Shown here piece after piece: positions 1 through 5,343 of a stretch of DNA of 9,987 nt (the stretch's first letter is position 1; every line of letters begins with the position of its first letter). Source of the DNA: Caldilineaceae bacterium. GTDB taxonomy: Bacteria > Chloroflexota > Anaerolineae > Caldilineales > Caldilineaceae. The stretch is from positions 1 to 9,987 of the forward strand of contig JAPPKT010000053.1 of the NCBI GenBank assembly GCA_028819675.1, read 5' to 3'. The position numbers and the translations under genes were made by a program. The notes under the pieces are model-generated. The model worked only from the letters and a program-made list of their open reading frames with translations, did no database searches and had not been told where the DNA came from.

Positions 1-2
1 CG

Positions 3-56
3 GAGCCCCCGCACAAGGGAGGGCCGAATAGGCCCGACCGCCCAGAACTGCAGTAA
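3..56 (+). CDS. possible C-terminal tail of an upstream gene (partial)
   Basis: Reading frame 3 is open from the window edge to a TAA at 54-56 and encodes a short Pro/Gly/Arg-rich tail ending in Glu-Leu-Gln. Most of its codons end in G or C, as in the neighbouring genes. The ending resembles the end of the downstream RraA-family gene, where a similar GAAC-x-GCAGTA string also spans the stop codon. Only 17 codons are visible, so the family cannot be named. It could equally be non-coding sequence, because frame 1 is also open, as far as position 72. Confidence 0.25.
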   Translation, partial: EPPHKGGPNRPDRPELQ

Positions 57-71
57 CTGCAGTAGTCAGTG
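49..71 (+). repeat. degenerate short copy of the GTCAGTA/G heptamer
   Basis: The string CTGCAGTA occurs twice head to tail here (from 49 and from 57), and the second copy runs into one AGTCAGTG unit. This matches the units of the 12-copy array that follows the RraA-family gene. It starts at a possible stop codon (54-56), so the RraA-family gene is bracketed by related repeat sequence on both sides. Confidence 0.4.
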
Positions 72-104
72 AAGGCAGCGAATGAAGGAGGGAATCGGGA
101 TTCT

Positions 105-131
105 TTGGCGGGTGGAGAACGGGGCTATAAT
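105..131 (+). promoter_or_regulatory. candidate sigma70-type promoter for the RraA-family gene
   Basis: A perfect TATAAT lies at 126-131 in otherwise G-rich sequence. The best -35 candidate is TTGGCG at 105-110 (4 of 6 consensus bases), with a short 15-bp spacer. Transcription would start near 138, leaving a leader of about 90 nt before the ATG at 227. The -10 match is strong, but the spacer is suboptimal, so the promoter call is tentative. Confidence 0.35.
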
Positions 132-226
132 TGGGAATGCGGAGGTGCTTTGGGCGGGTGATTGGGCGCATCTTTGCCATGAGACTCTGAACATGAGAGA
201 CAATTGCAAATGCGGGAGGGGGAGAG

Positions 227-961
227 ATGACGGTCAGGACGGAAGATATTCAGCGACCGCGGCGGGCGCTGGTTGCGGGGCTGGCGGAGATTGGGTCGGC
301 CACGGCAAGCGGAGAGTTGAGCAGGATGGGCATCAGCGATCCGCAGATTCGGGGGCCGAGGCCGTGGACGCCAGGGAAGGTTGCGGCAGGGCCGGCGTTG
401 ACGCTCCAGTTCATGCCGAAGCGGGAGGACCAGTACAGCGTAGACGAATACAACGACCCGGAGAAGCAGCTTCACCGCCATGTCCTGTATCATACGCAGC
501 CGGGGGATATGGTGGTTGTTGACGCGAGGGCGAACATGGCGAGCGGGGTCTTCGGCGAGATGATGCTGACCTATTTCCAGGGTCGGGGCGGCGTGGGGGT
601 GATCATTGACGGCTGTATCCGCGACTATCCCAAGGCGCAGGAGTTGGAGCTGGGGTTGTGGCTGCGGGGGGTGACGCCGAACTTCCATACGCAGACGAGT
701 ATTTTCCCGTTTGCGGTCAATGTGCCGGTGGCCTGCGGCGACACGCTGGTGATGCCGGGCGACATTGTGGTGGCGGATGACGACGGCGTTGTGGTCGTGC
801 CGATTGCGCTGGCGGAGGAGCTGCTGGACAAGGCGGGCGAGCACGCGGAGTGGGAGGAGTTTTCGCGCATGAGGCTGGCCGAAGGGGGGGATCTGCGCAA
901 ATATTATCCGCTGCGTGAGGACGCCCGGGCGGAGTACGAGGCGTGGAAGGAACGGCAGTAG
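227..961 (+). CDS. RraA / HMG-CHA aldolase family protein
   Basis: This 244-residue protein matches the RraA-like fold. The family includes metal-dependent 4-hydroxy-4-methyl-2-oxoglutarate/4-carboxy-4-hydroxy-2-oxoadipate aldolases, oxaloacetate decarboxylases and the RNase E regulator RraA. The core signature is visible: Gly110-Glu111, then exactly 20 residues, then Arg132-Asp133 within a VIIDGCIRD segment. This is an acidic variant of the D-x20-RD motif that binds metal and substrate in the aldolases. A second conserved block, PGDIVVADDDGVVVVP, spans about 177-192. Residues 206-244 form a charged tail beyond the usual domain end. There is no signal peptide, so it should be cytoplasmic. A GGGAGGGGGAGAG purine run directly before the ATG at 227 supports the start. 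The retained RD pair favours an enzyme over a pure RNase E inhibitor, but the substrate is unknown. Older 'demethylmenaquinone methyltransferase' labels for this family are misannotations. The TAG stop is the first trinucleotide of the following repeat array. Confidence 0.88.
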   Translation: MTVRTEDIQRPRRALVAGLAEIGSATASGELSRMGISDPQIRGPRPWTPGKVAAGPALTLQFMPKREDQYSVDEYNDPEKQLHRHVLYHTQPGDMVVVDARANMASGVFGEMMLTYFQGRGGVGVIIDGCIRDYPKAQELELGLWLRGVTPNFHTQTSIFPFAVNVPVACGDTLVMPGDIVVADDDGVVVVPIALAEELLDKAGEHAEWEEFSRMRLAEGGDLRKYYPLREDARAEYEAWKERQ

Positions 962-1044
962 TCAGTAGTCAGTAGTCAGTGGTCAGTGGTCAGTGGTCAG
1001 TGGTCAGTGGTCAGTGGTCAGTGGTTAGTGGTTAGTGGTTAGTG
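961..1044 (+). repeat. 12-copy 7-bp tandem repeat (GTCAGTA/GTCAGTG/GTTAGTG)
   Basis: Twelve contiguous 7-bp units fill 84 bp with no indels: two GTCAGTA, then seven GTCAGTG, then three GTTAGTG. Variants are grouped in blocks, as expected from slippage or unequal exchange that amplifies neighbouring units. The array abuts the RraA-family stop codon, and a partial unit (GCAGTA) lies within the last codons. Short heptameric tandem repeats of this kind are known from cyanobacteria (STRR elements) and, to my knowledge, also occur in Chloroflexota genomes. No function is evident. Because 7 is not a multiple of 3, copy-number changes would shift any frame read through the array. Confidence 0.95.
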
Positions 1045-1100
1045 ATCGGCACTAATTGGATTTGTGGCGGCGGTGGGGCTGAAGAGAACGGCTCCTGATG

Positions 1101-1109
1101 TGGTATTAT
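1101..1109 (+). promoter_or_regulatory. candidate extended -10 element before metV
   Basis: TGGTATTAT matches an extended -10 (TGn plus TATTAT, 5 of 6 consensus bases). There is no good -35 at the expected distance; the closest strings, around 1079-1085, match only 3 of 6. A start near 1116 would give a leader of about 25 nt for the gene at 1141. It would place metV/metF in a transcription unit separate from the RraA-family gene, downstream of the repeat array. Confidence 0.3.
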
Positions 1110-1140
1110 CGGGGGGTGTCGCCGCAGGTTTCAGAGAGGG

Positions 1141-1668
1141 ATGGGTAGGTTTACGGTGTCTTCGTTTACCGAGTCGAAGAGAATGCCTGGCAGTGAGTGG
1201 TTCAAGAACCGGCCGCGGCTGTTGGAGGGCGTTTACGCGGGCTCGAAGTCGGCCCTGCAGATTCTTTACCCGCTGCTGAAGCGGGTTCTACCGGCAGGGT
1301 TCAGGGAGCGCGTATTCGTTTGGAGCGAAGAGGTATCGAAGGGTTATCTGTTCAACTGCCAGATGTGCGGGCAGTGTATTCTGCACAGCACGGGCATGAC
1401 CTGCCCGATGAACTGTCCGAAGAATCTGCGCAACGGGCCTTGCGGGGGCGTGCGCCAGAACGGGCACTGCGAGGTGATCCCGGAGATGCCGTGCGTGTGG
1501 GTGCAGGCGTGGCAGCGGGACGCGCAGATGGGGCGCTACGGGGGCGAGATTCAGCTTCTGCAGCCGCCCGTCAACCGCGCATTGGAGAACAGCAGCGCGT
1601 GGCTGAATCTGCTGGAGGGCGTGGACGCGCAACGGCCTTCCGGCTGGTCAACGATTGAACTGGAGTAG
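1141..1668 (+). CDS. metV: MetV-type cysteine-rich methylene-THF reductase subunit
   Basis: This 175-residue protein matches the methylenetetrahydrofolate reductase C-terminal/MetV family. In acetogens MetV partners the catalytic MetF subunit and is thought to link it to metal-centre electron transfer. Eight cysteines cluster in the middle: C73, C76, C79, C88, C92, C101, C110 and C118. They include a CxxCxxC run, a CPMNCPKN stretch and the LRNGPCGG hallmark (about 96-103). Such spacing suits iron-sulfur or zinc binding; which metal cannot be decided here. The N-terminal 65 residues are basic and partly helical, with no signal peptide. The purine run GAGAGGG sits almost against the ATG, so spacing is poor. 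Met15 (codon at 1183) is an alternative start, but neither start removes the Cys domain. metF begins 93 bp downstream in the same direction, supporting a two-protein enzyme. Family assignment is firm; the electron donor is unknown. Confidence 0.85.
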   Translation: MGRFTVSSFTESKRMPGSEWFKNRPRLLEGVYAGSKSALQILYPLLKRVLPAGFRERVFVWSEEVSKGYLFNCQMCGQCILHSTGMTCPMNCPKNLRNGPCGGVRQNGHCEVIPEMPCVWVQAWQRDAQMGRYGGEIQLLQPPVNRALENSSAWLNLLEGVDAQRPSGWSTIELE

Positions 1669-1761
1669 AACTGTCGGCGCTGGGCTGCTCTTTGCCCCCT
1701 CGCAAGCCGAGACACCGCTTTCAATCCTCAAACTTAGAGAACCCACCTCTCTTTCACACTC

Positions 1762-2733
1762 ATGACAAATCCAGACAAGCCTTCTGCGGCCGGTGAGTGG
1801 GAAACACATGGCGGCGAATCCCGACTGCGTCAGGTGTTGGAGGCCGGTCACTTTGCAGTGACGGCTGAGTTGAACGCGCCGGATTCGGCGGATCCGAAGG
1901 ATGTCTACGCCAACGTAGCGGAACTGGGCGACGTATGCGACGGCATCAACGCTACGGACGGTTCGGGCGCAAACTGCCACATGAGCAGCGTGGCCTGCTG
2001 TGCGCTGATGGCGCGGGCGGGTTATGAGCCGGTCCTGCAGATGGGTTGCCGGGACCGGAACCGGATTGCGATTCAGGGCGATCTGCTGGGCGCGGCGGCG
2101 CTGGGCGTGCGCAACGTCCTCTGCCTGACGGGCGACGACGTGAGCGCGGGGGACCAGCCGGAGGCGCGGCGGGTGTTCGATTTTGACGCACTGCATCTGC
2201 TACGCACAGCCCAGATCATGCGGGACCAGGGCGTGTTGCTGAGCGGGCGCAAGTTGACGACGCCGCCGGAGTTTTTCCTGGGCGCGGCTGCGAACCCGTT
2301 TGTGCCGCCGCAGGACCTGCGGCATCTGCGCCTGGCGAAAAAGATCGAGGCGGGCGCGCAGTTCATCCAGACACAGTACTGTTACGACGTACCGGTATTC
2401 GAGGCGTTCATGCGGCGGGCGCGGGACATGGGGCTGCATGAGAAGGTGTATCTGCTGGTCGGCGTGGGGCCGCTGCGCTCGGAACGGGCGGCGGAGTTCA
2501 TGCGCAGCCGGGTGCCGGGTGTGCATATCCCGGATGCGGTGGTGGACAGGCTGGCGAAGACGCCGCGGAAGGGTAAGCGGGAGGAGGGCATCCGGATCTG
2601 TGTGGAGATCATCGAGGAGGTGAAGCAGATCGAAGGGGTGCGCGGTGTGCATATCATGGCGTACCGGCAGGAGGAGGCGGTGCCGGAGATTGTGGAGCGG
2701 GCGGGGATCAAAAGGGAGGGACCGAGGGAATAG
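1762..2733 (+). CDS. metF: methylenetetrahydrofolate reductase, catalytic subunit
   Basis: This 323-residue flavoprotein is predicted to interconvert 5,10-methylene-THF and 5-methyl-THF in the cytoplasm, feeding methionine synthesis or, run in reverse, oxidising methyl groups. The TIM-barrel landmarks of the MTHFR family are visible. They are an early catalytic-type Glu (E36 in TAELNAP), an LQMGCRDRNR block (92-101), the flavin/folate-site LTGDD (122-126, matching the conserved Asp of E. coli MetF) and GAQFIQTQYCYD (198-209, with the substrate-contacting Gln). Length fits a bacterial MetF without the eukaryotic regulatory domain. An in-frame TAG at 1735-1737 lies upstream and the next in-frame Met is residue 74, inside the domain, so the ATG at 1762 is effectively forced. 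No Shine-Dalgarno sequence is visible before it. The adjacent MetV argues for the two-subunit anaerobic-type enzyme over a plain NADH-dependent MetF. An intrinsic terminator follows 25 bp after the stop. Confidence 0.92.
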   Translation: MTNPDKPSAAGEWETHGGESRLRQVLEAGHFAVTAELNAPDSADPKDVYANVAELGDVCDGINATDGSGANCHMSSVACCALMARAGYEPVLQMGCRDRNRIAIQGDLLGAAALGVRNVLCLTGDDVSAGDQPEARRVFDFDALHLLRTAQIMRDQGVLLSGRKLTTPPEFFLGAAANPFVPPQDLRHLRLAKKIEAGAQFIQTQYCYDVPVFEAFMRRARDMGLHEKVYLLVGVGPLRSERAAEFMRSRVPGVHIPDAVVDRLAKTPRKGKREEGIRICVEIIEEVKQIEGVRGVHIMAYRQEEAVPEIVERAGIKREGPRE

Positions 2734-2758
2734 CGTTCTTACTTCGTTTCGCTCGCCA

Positions 2759-2790
2759 GGAGCTACCGAAATCGGTGGCTCTATTTTTTT
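2759..2790 (+). terminator. intrinsic (rho-independent) terminator after metF
   Basis: GAGCTACCG (2760-2768) pairs with CGGTGGCTC (2773-2781) as a 9-bp stem with one G-T wobble and an AAAT loop. TATTTTTTT follows at 2782-2790. Stem, tight loop and T-tract together make a textbook terminator, 25 bp past the metF stop. It separates the metV/metF transcript from the transporter operon. Confidence 0.9.
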
Positions 2791-2931
2791 GTAACGAAAA
2801 CCCGAGGCGACAGCACACAGTGGGACTTGCCAGGAGTCGTACTCGTGAGTGAAATCTGAGGACGACCCATTCTTTGATTGTCCGCCTCGTTGAGAGACTT
2901 TTGGTGCGCAGTATCGGCAAAAAAATTCTGT

Positions 2932-2960
2932 TTGTCGGACACTGATTTGCTGAGTATACT
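2932..2960 (+). promoter_or_regulatory. candidate sigma70-type promoter of the ABC importer operon
   Basis: TTGTCG at 2932-2937 (4 of 6 -35 matches) and TATACT at 2955-2960 (5 of 6 -10 matches) are separated by exactly 17 bp. The elements lie in an A/T-rich stretch downstream of a terminator and upstream of a gene that needs its own promoter. Transcription would start near 2967, giving a leader of about 97 nt. Confidence 0.55.
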
Positions 2961-3063
2961 TCATATAGATTTGGTTGCTTTGCCTATGGTCTTGTTATAC
3001 GTCTGTTCCTTTTGCCAAGCGTAACGCGCGACCAAAGCCAACTCAGTCAGAAAGGAGCGAACC

Positions 3064-5055
3064 ATGAGGAAGCATGTGATTTCTCGACGCCAGTTCATTA
3101 AGGTGTCCAGCATGACCGTTCTCGGAAGCGCGCTGGTTGCCTGCGGCGCGCCCGCAGCGCCCGCCGAGGAACCGATGGAAGCACAGGCGGAAACTGAAAC
3201 GGCATCGGAACTGCCGCCTGCTACTGAAGGTCAGTATTCGGAGAGCCCAACCAGTGCCGAGCTTGTCAGTGCCGGTGAGCTGCCTCCGGTCGACGAGCGG
3301 TTGCCCACGAATCCGCTTGTGTGGGCGGACTATGATGTGGTGGCGATGGAAAAGGAGCAGGGCCAATACGGCGGGACCGTTCGGATCGGCAATGCCGGCG
3401 GCATCAACGGCCTGGCTACTTTCGGCCTGGCGCGCTACACGGCTGACGATACGCGCACTTTCGTAGCCGACATGGCGGAGAGCTGGGAGGTCTCAGACGA
3501 CGCCACCAGCTTCACTTTCCACCTGCGCGAAGGCCATAAGTGGTCTGACGGCACACCCCTCACGGCACACGACATGCAGTGGTATTACGACAATGTCATC
3601 CACTCGGAGTATCTGGATGCGCCGATGGGGTGGGCAGGGATGGAGACCACGACCGACAGGATCGTGGCCGTGGATGACTTCACCGTCCGTTTTGAGTTTG
3701 CGAAGCCAAACTCGCTGTTCCTCGAGCTGAGTCGCGGCGTTGCCGGCGGCGAAGCCGGCCTGTGGAGCCAGTCTGCGCCCCACTATGTGCAGAAGTACCA
3801 TCCCGACTATAACCGGATGGACGAGTACGACGATCCCAAGGAGCAGTTTCAGAAGGAGGTGCAGGACCGACTGCCCTTCCAGATGACGATTCAGGACCCC
3901 GAACGTCCCGTACTCTGGGGCTGGAAGCCGTTCGAATACGCGGAGGGGCAGATCGCGCGCCTGGACCGAAACCACTATTTCCACTGCGTAGACCGTTGGG
4001 GTCAGCAGATGCCATATGTCGAGGTGATGGAGAATCTCCTGCTTGGCTCACGCGATAAGGATGTCATCTTGCTCAAGCTGGTCGCGGGGGAGACCCATTG
4101 GGAGCGCCGTCTCGGCTCGGTTACCGACGTACCTTTCCTGAACGAACAGGCCGGCGACACGCTTGACTTCATCTACACGATCAAGCCCGAGGGTGCACAG
4201 CAGGGCATCTATTTCAGCGCCCACGCCGATGACGAAAACATGGACGCCCTCCTGAAGCAGGCCGACTTCCGCCGCGCGCTCTCGATCGCGATCGATCGGG
4301 CTACAATCAACGAGACGGCCTACTTCGGCCTTGGCAAGATCGGGCACGGCTTCAGCCTGCCCGGCGTCTTTGACCCAGAGATCGATGGCAAGTGGGTCGA
4401 ATACAATCCCGAAGCCGCATCGCAGATGCTGGACGACCTGGGCATAACGGAGAGAGACGACGAAGGATTCCGCACGTACGAAAACGGCGAGACCATGACC
4501 TTCATTCTGGGTTCTGCGCCAGGCTGGCATCCCGGCGCGCAGGAGTCTGCAGAGATCGCGGCGGAGGGCTGGAACGCGATTGGGCTGCGTACTGTTGTCA
4601 CGGTGGCGTCGCCCGGCGATATGATCGCCGAGTGGAGAGAGGGCATTTCGCACGCCTATGTTCGGTCCAGCATTGGCGGCGACGTGATGTTCGACCTCAA
4701 GCACAGCACGGGGCTGCGCTGGGGCGCACCCTCCTACCGCTGGTGGGTGACAAGGGATTTGCCTGCTGACGAGGTCCAGGGTGTTGAGCCGCCCGACGAC
4801 CTGAAGTACTTCCTCGAACTGGGTGACAAGATTCTGAGCGTCATCAGCGAGGAAGAACGCGAAGAGCTTATCCACGAACGCCGCGTGTGGATGGCCGACA
4901 CCTGCTGGTTCATCGGCATGGTCCAGACGGTGCCGCATGTCCTGGTCGCCAACAAGAAGCTGCGCGGCATTTGGGGCAGGGAAGAGGAGATCCCCTGGAA
5001 ACTGGGCGCGGGAGACGAGGAGTTCTGGCCGCGTTCCTGGTTCTGGACTGAGTAA
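3064..5055 (+). CDS. Tat-exported lipoprotein, ABC solute-binding protein family 5
   Basis: This 663-residue extracellular substrate-binding lipoprotein belongs to a DppA/OppA-type importer. The N-terminus carries a twin-arginine motif SRRQFIK (7-13), a hydrophobic stretch and a lipobox LVAC, with Cys27 as the predicted lipidated residue. An acidic Ala/Pro/Glu-rich tether follows, to about residue 75. The binding domain begins near GQYGGTVRIG (100-109). The family-5 signature around SWEVSDDATSFTFHLREG and WSDGTPLTAHD covers 140-170. At 663 residues it is larger than typical DppA (about 530), and it holds about 24 tryptophans (3.6%), with a Trp-rich C-terminus. The start is fixed by AAAGGAG at 3051-3057, six bases before the ATG. 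It is the first gene of the transporter operon, 288 bp ahead of the permeases. Substrate is uncertain: peptides are the usual family ligand, but several family-5 proteins bind oligosaccharides, and the aromatic content and the oxidoreductase downstream leave that open. Confidence 0.9.
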   Translation: MRKHVISRRQFIKVSSMTVLGSALVACGAPAAPAEEPMEAQAETETASELPPATEGQYSESPTSAELVSAGELPPVDERLPTNPLVWADYDVVAMEKEQGQYGGTVRIGNAGGINGLATFGLARYTADDTRTFVADMAESWEVSDDATSFTFHLREGHKWSDGTPLTAHDMQWYYDNVIHSEYLDAPMGWAGMETTTDRIVAVDDFTVRFEFAKPNSLFLELSRGVAGGEAGLWSQSAPHYVQKYHPDYNRMDEYDDPKEQFQKEVQDRLPFQMTIQDPERPVLWGWKPFEYAEGQIARLDRNHYFHCVDRWGQQMPYVEVMENLLLGSRDKDVILLKLVAGETHWERRLGSVTDVPFLNEQAGDTLDFIYTIKPEGAQQGIYFSAHADDENMDALLKQADFRRALSIAIDRATINETAYFGLGKIGHGFSLPGVFDPEIDGKWVEYNPEAASQMLDDLGITERDDEGFRTYENGETMTFILGSAPGWHPGAQESAEIAAEGWNAIGLRTVVTVASPGDMIAEWREGISHAYVRSSIGGDVMFDLKHSTGLRWGAPSYRWWVTRDLPADEVQGVEPPDDLKYFLELGDKILSVISEEEREELIHERRVWMADTCWFIGMVQTVPHVLVANKKLRGIWGREEEIPWKLGAGDEEFWPRSWFWTE

Positions 5056-5122
5056 CGGCTGCCGCATGTAGGCGGGCGACTTGCTCGCTGCCGATCGACG
5101 ACTTTATGTCATGTGAAATGAG

Positions 5123-5177
5123 GAGCCTTTCACTGATCTTCACCTGTTGGACAGGCCTGACGATCTGTGAAAGGCTC
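5123..5177 (+). promoter_or_regulatory. long intercistronic hairpin downstream of the binding-protein gene
   Basis: GAGCCTTTCACTGATC (5123-5138) pairs with GATCTGTGAAAGGCTC (5162-5177): 15 of 16 positions pair, with one T-T mismatch. The 23-nt interior contains a second hairpin, CCTGT-TGG-ACAGG (5143-5155). No T-tract follows, so it is not a standard terminator. Placed 67 bases after the binding-protein stop, it fits an mRNA-stabilising or partial-attenuation element. Such elements, as in the E. coli malE-malF spacer, keep binding protein in excess over membrane components. Confidence 0.6.
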
Positions 5178-5259
5178 TCGCATTCTCTCGTGCGCCGCTT
5201 AGCCGTTGGGCCGTCGTGAGAAACCGGGTTGTGCGTATGAAGCTCGGAACATAGGTCAG

Positions 5260-5273
5260 CAAAACGCGTTTTG
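5260..5273. promoter_or_regulatory. perfect 14-bp palindrome, candidate operator
   Basis: CAAAACGCGTTTTG is a perfect inverted repeat with no spacer, in non-coding DNA 70 bp before the first permease. Its last three bases overlap a candidate -35 hexamer (TTGACG, 5271-5276), a typical place for a repressor site. Palindromes of this size and A-tract/CG-core shape are common for LacI-, TetR- and GntR-type regulators. No regulator gene is in the window, so the family is not identified. Confidence 0.45.
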
Positions 5274-5298
5274 ACGGCCATTGAGCGTGGGTTATCTT
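5271..5298 (+). promoter_or_regulatory. candidate internal promoter for permease/ATPase genes
   Basis: TTGACG (5271-5276, 5 of 6 -35 matches) is followed after 16 bp by TATCTT (5293-5298, 4 of 6 -10 matches). Transcription would begin near 5305, leaving a short leader of about 40 nt. The -10 is weak, so this is a possibility supported mainly by the overlapping palindrome and the long spacer. Confidence 0.35.
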
Positions 5299-5343
5299 GA
5301 TACACGGTACCGCCCACTACAGACCGCTCTTCATTGACGTTCC

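Larger units (their letters stand above)
2734..3063 (+). other. 330-bp intergenic region between the folate block and the ABC operon
   Basis: No gene is visible here. The left end holds an intrinsic terminator (2759-2790), and the right end holds a candidate promoter (2932-2960) and a strong ribosome-binding site for the next gene. The A/T content rises clearly from about 2920 to 3010 compared with the flanking genes, as is usual for a promoter region. I see no convincing structure between 2791 and 2930. Confidence 0.7.
5056..5343 (+). other. 288-bp spacer between binding protein and permease genes
   Basis: No gene is supported here. The spacer is unusually long for an ABC operon, in which the next two junctions are only 12 and 45 bp. 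It contains a long interrupted hairpin (5123-5177), a perfect 14-bp palindrome (5260-5273) and a candidate secondary promoter overlapping it. Together these suggest that permease and ATPase expression is set separately from the binding protein. Confidence 0.6.

Noticed and set aside
82..522. Open reading frame with ATG at 82 on the + strand
   Set aside because: It overlaps the RraA-family gene out of frame. Its product is Gly/Arg/Ala-rich without a family resemblance, typical of a shadow frame in GC-rich DNA.
125..844. Long minus-strand reading frame opposite the RraA-family gene
   Set aside because: The product is His/Arg/Pro-rich low-complexity sequence, the usual antisense shadow of a GC-rich gene; no start context or motif was seen.
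227..961. Annotation as demethylmenaquinone methyltransferase (MenG)
   Set aside because: The sequence has the RraA/aldolase RD signature and no SAM-binding methyltransferase motifs.
961..1044. Tandem array considered as a CRISPR array
   Set aside because: The units are 7 bp, contiguous and without unique spacers, and no cas genes are present.
4048..5067. 339-codon minus-strand reading frame opposite the binding-protein gene
   Set aside because: The sense strand encodes a clear family-5 solute-binding protein; the antisense product shows no recognisable domain.
5123..5177. Hairpin considered as an intrinsic terminator
   Set aside because: There is no T-tract after the stem and the loop region is large and branched; a stabilising or attenuating element fits better.
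5260..5273. Palindrome considered as an attachment or recombination site
   Set aside because: No integrase, tRNA or direct-repeat partner is present; its overlap with a candidate -35 makes an operator the simpler reading.
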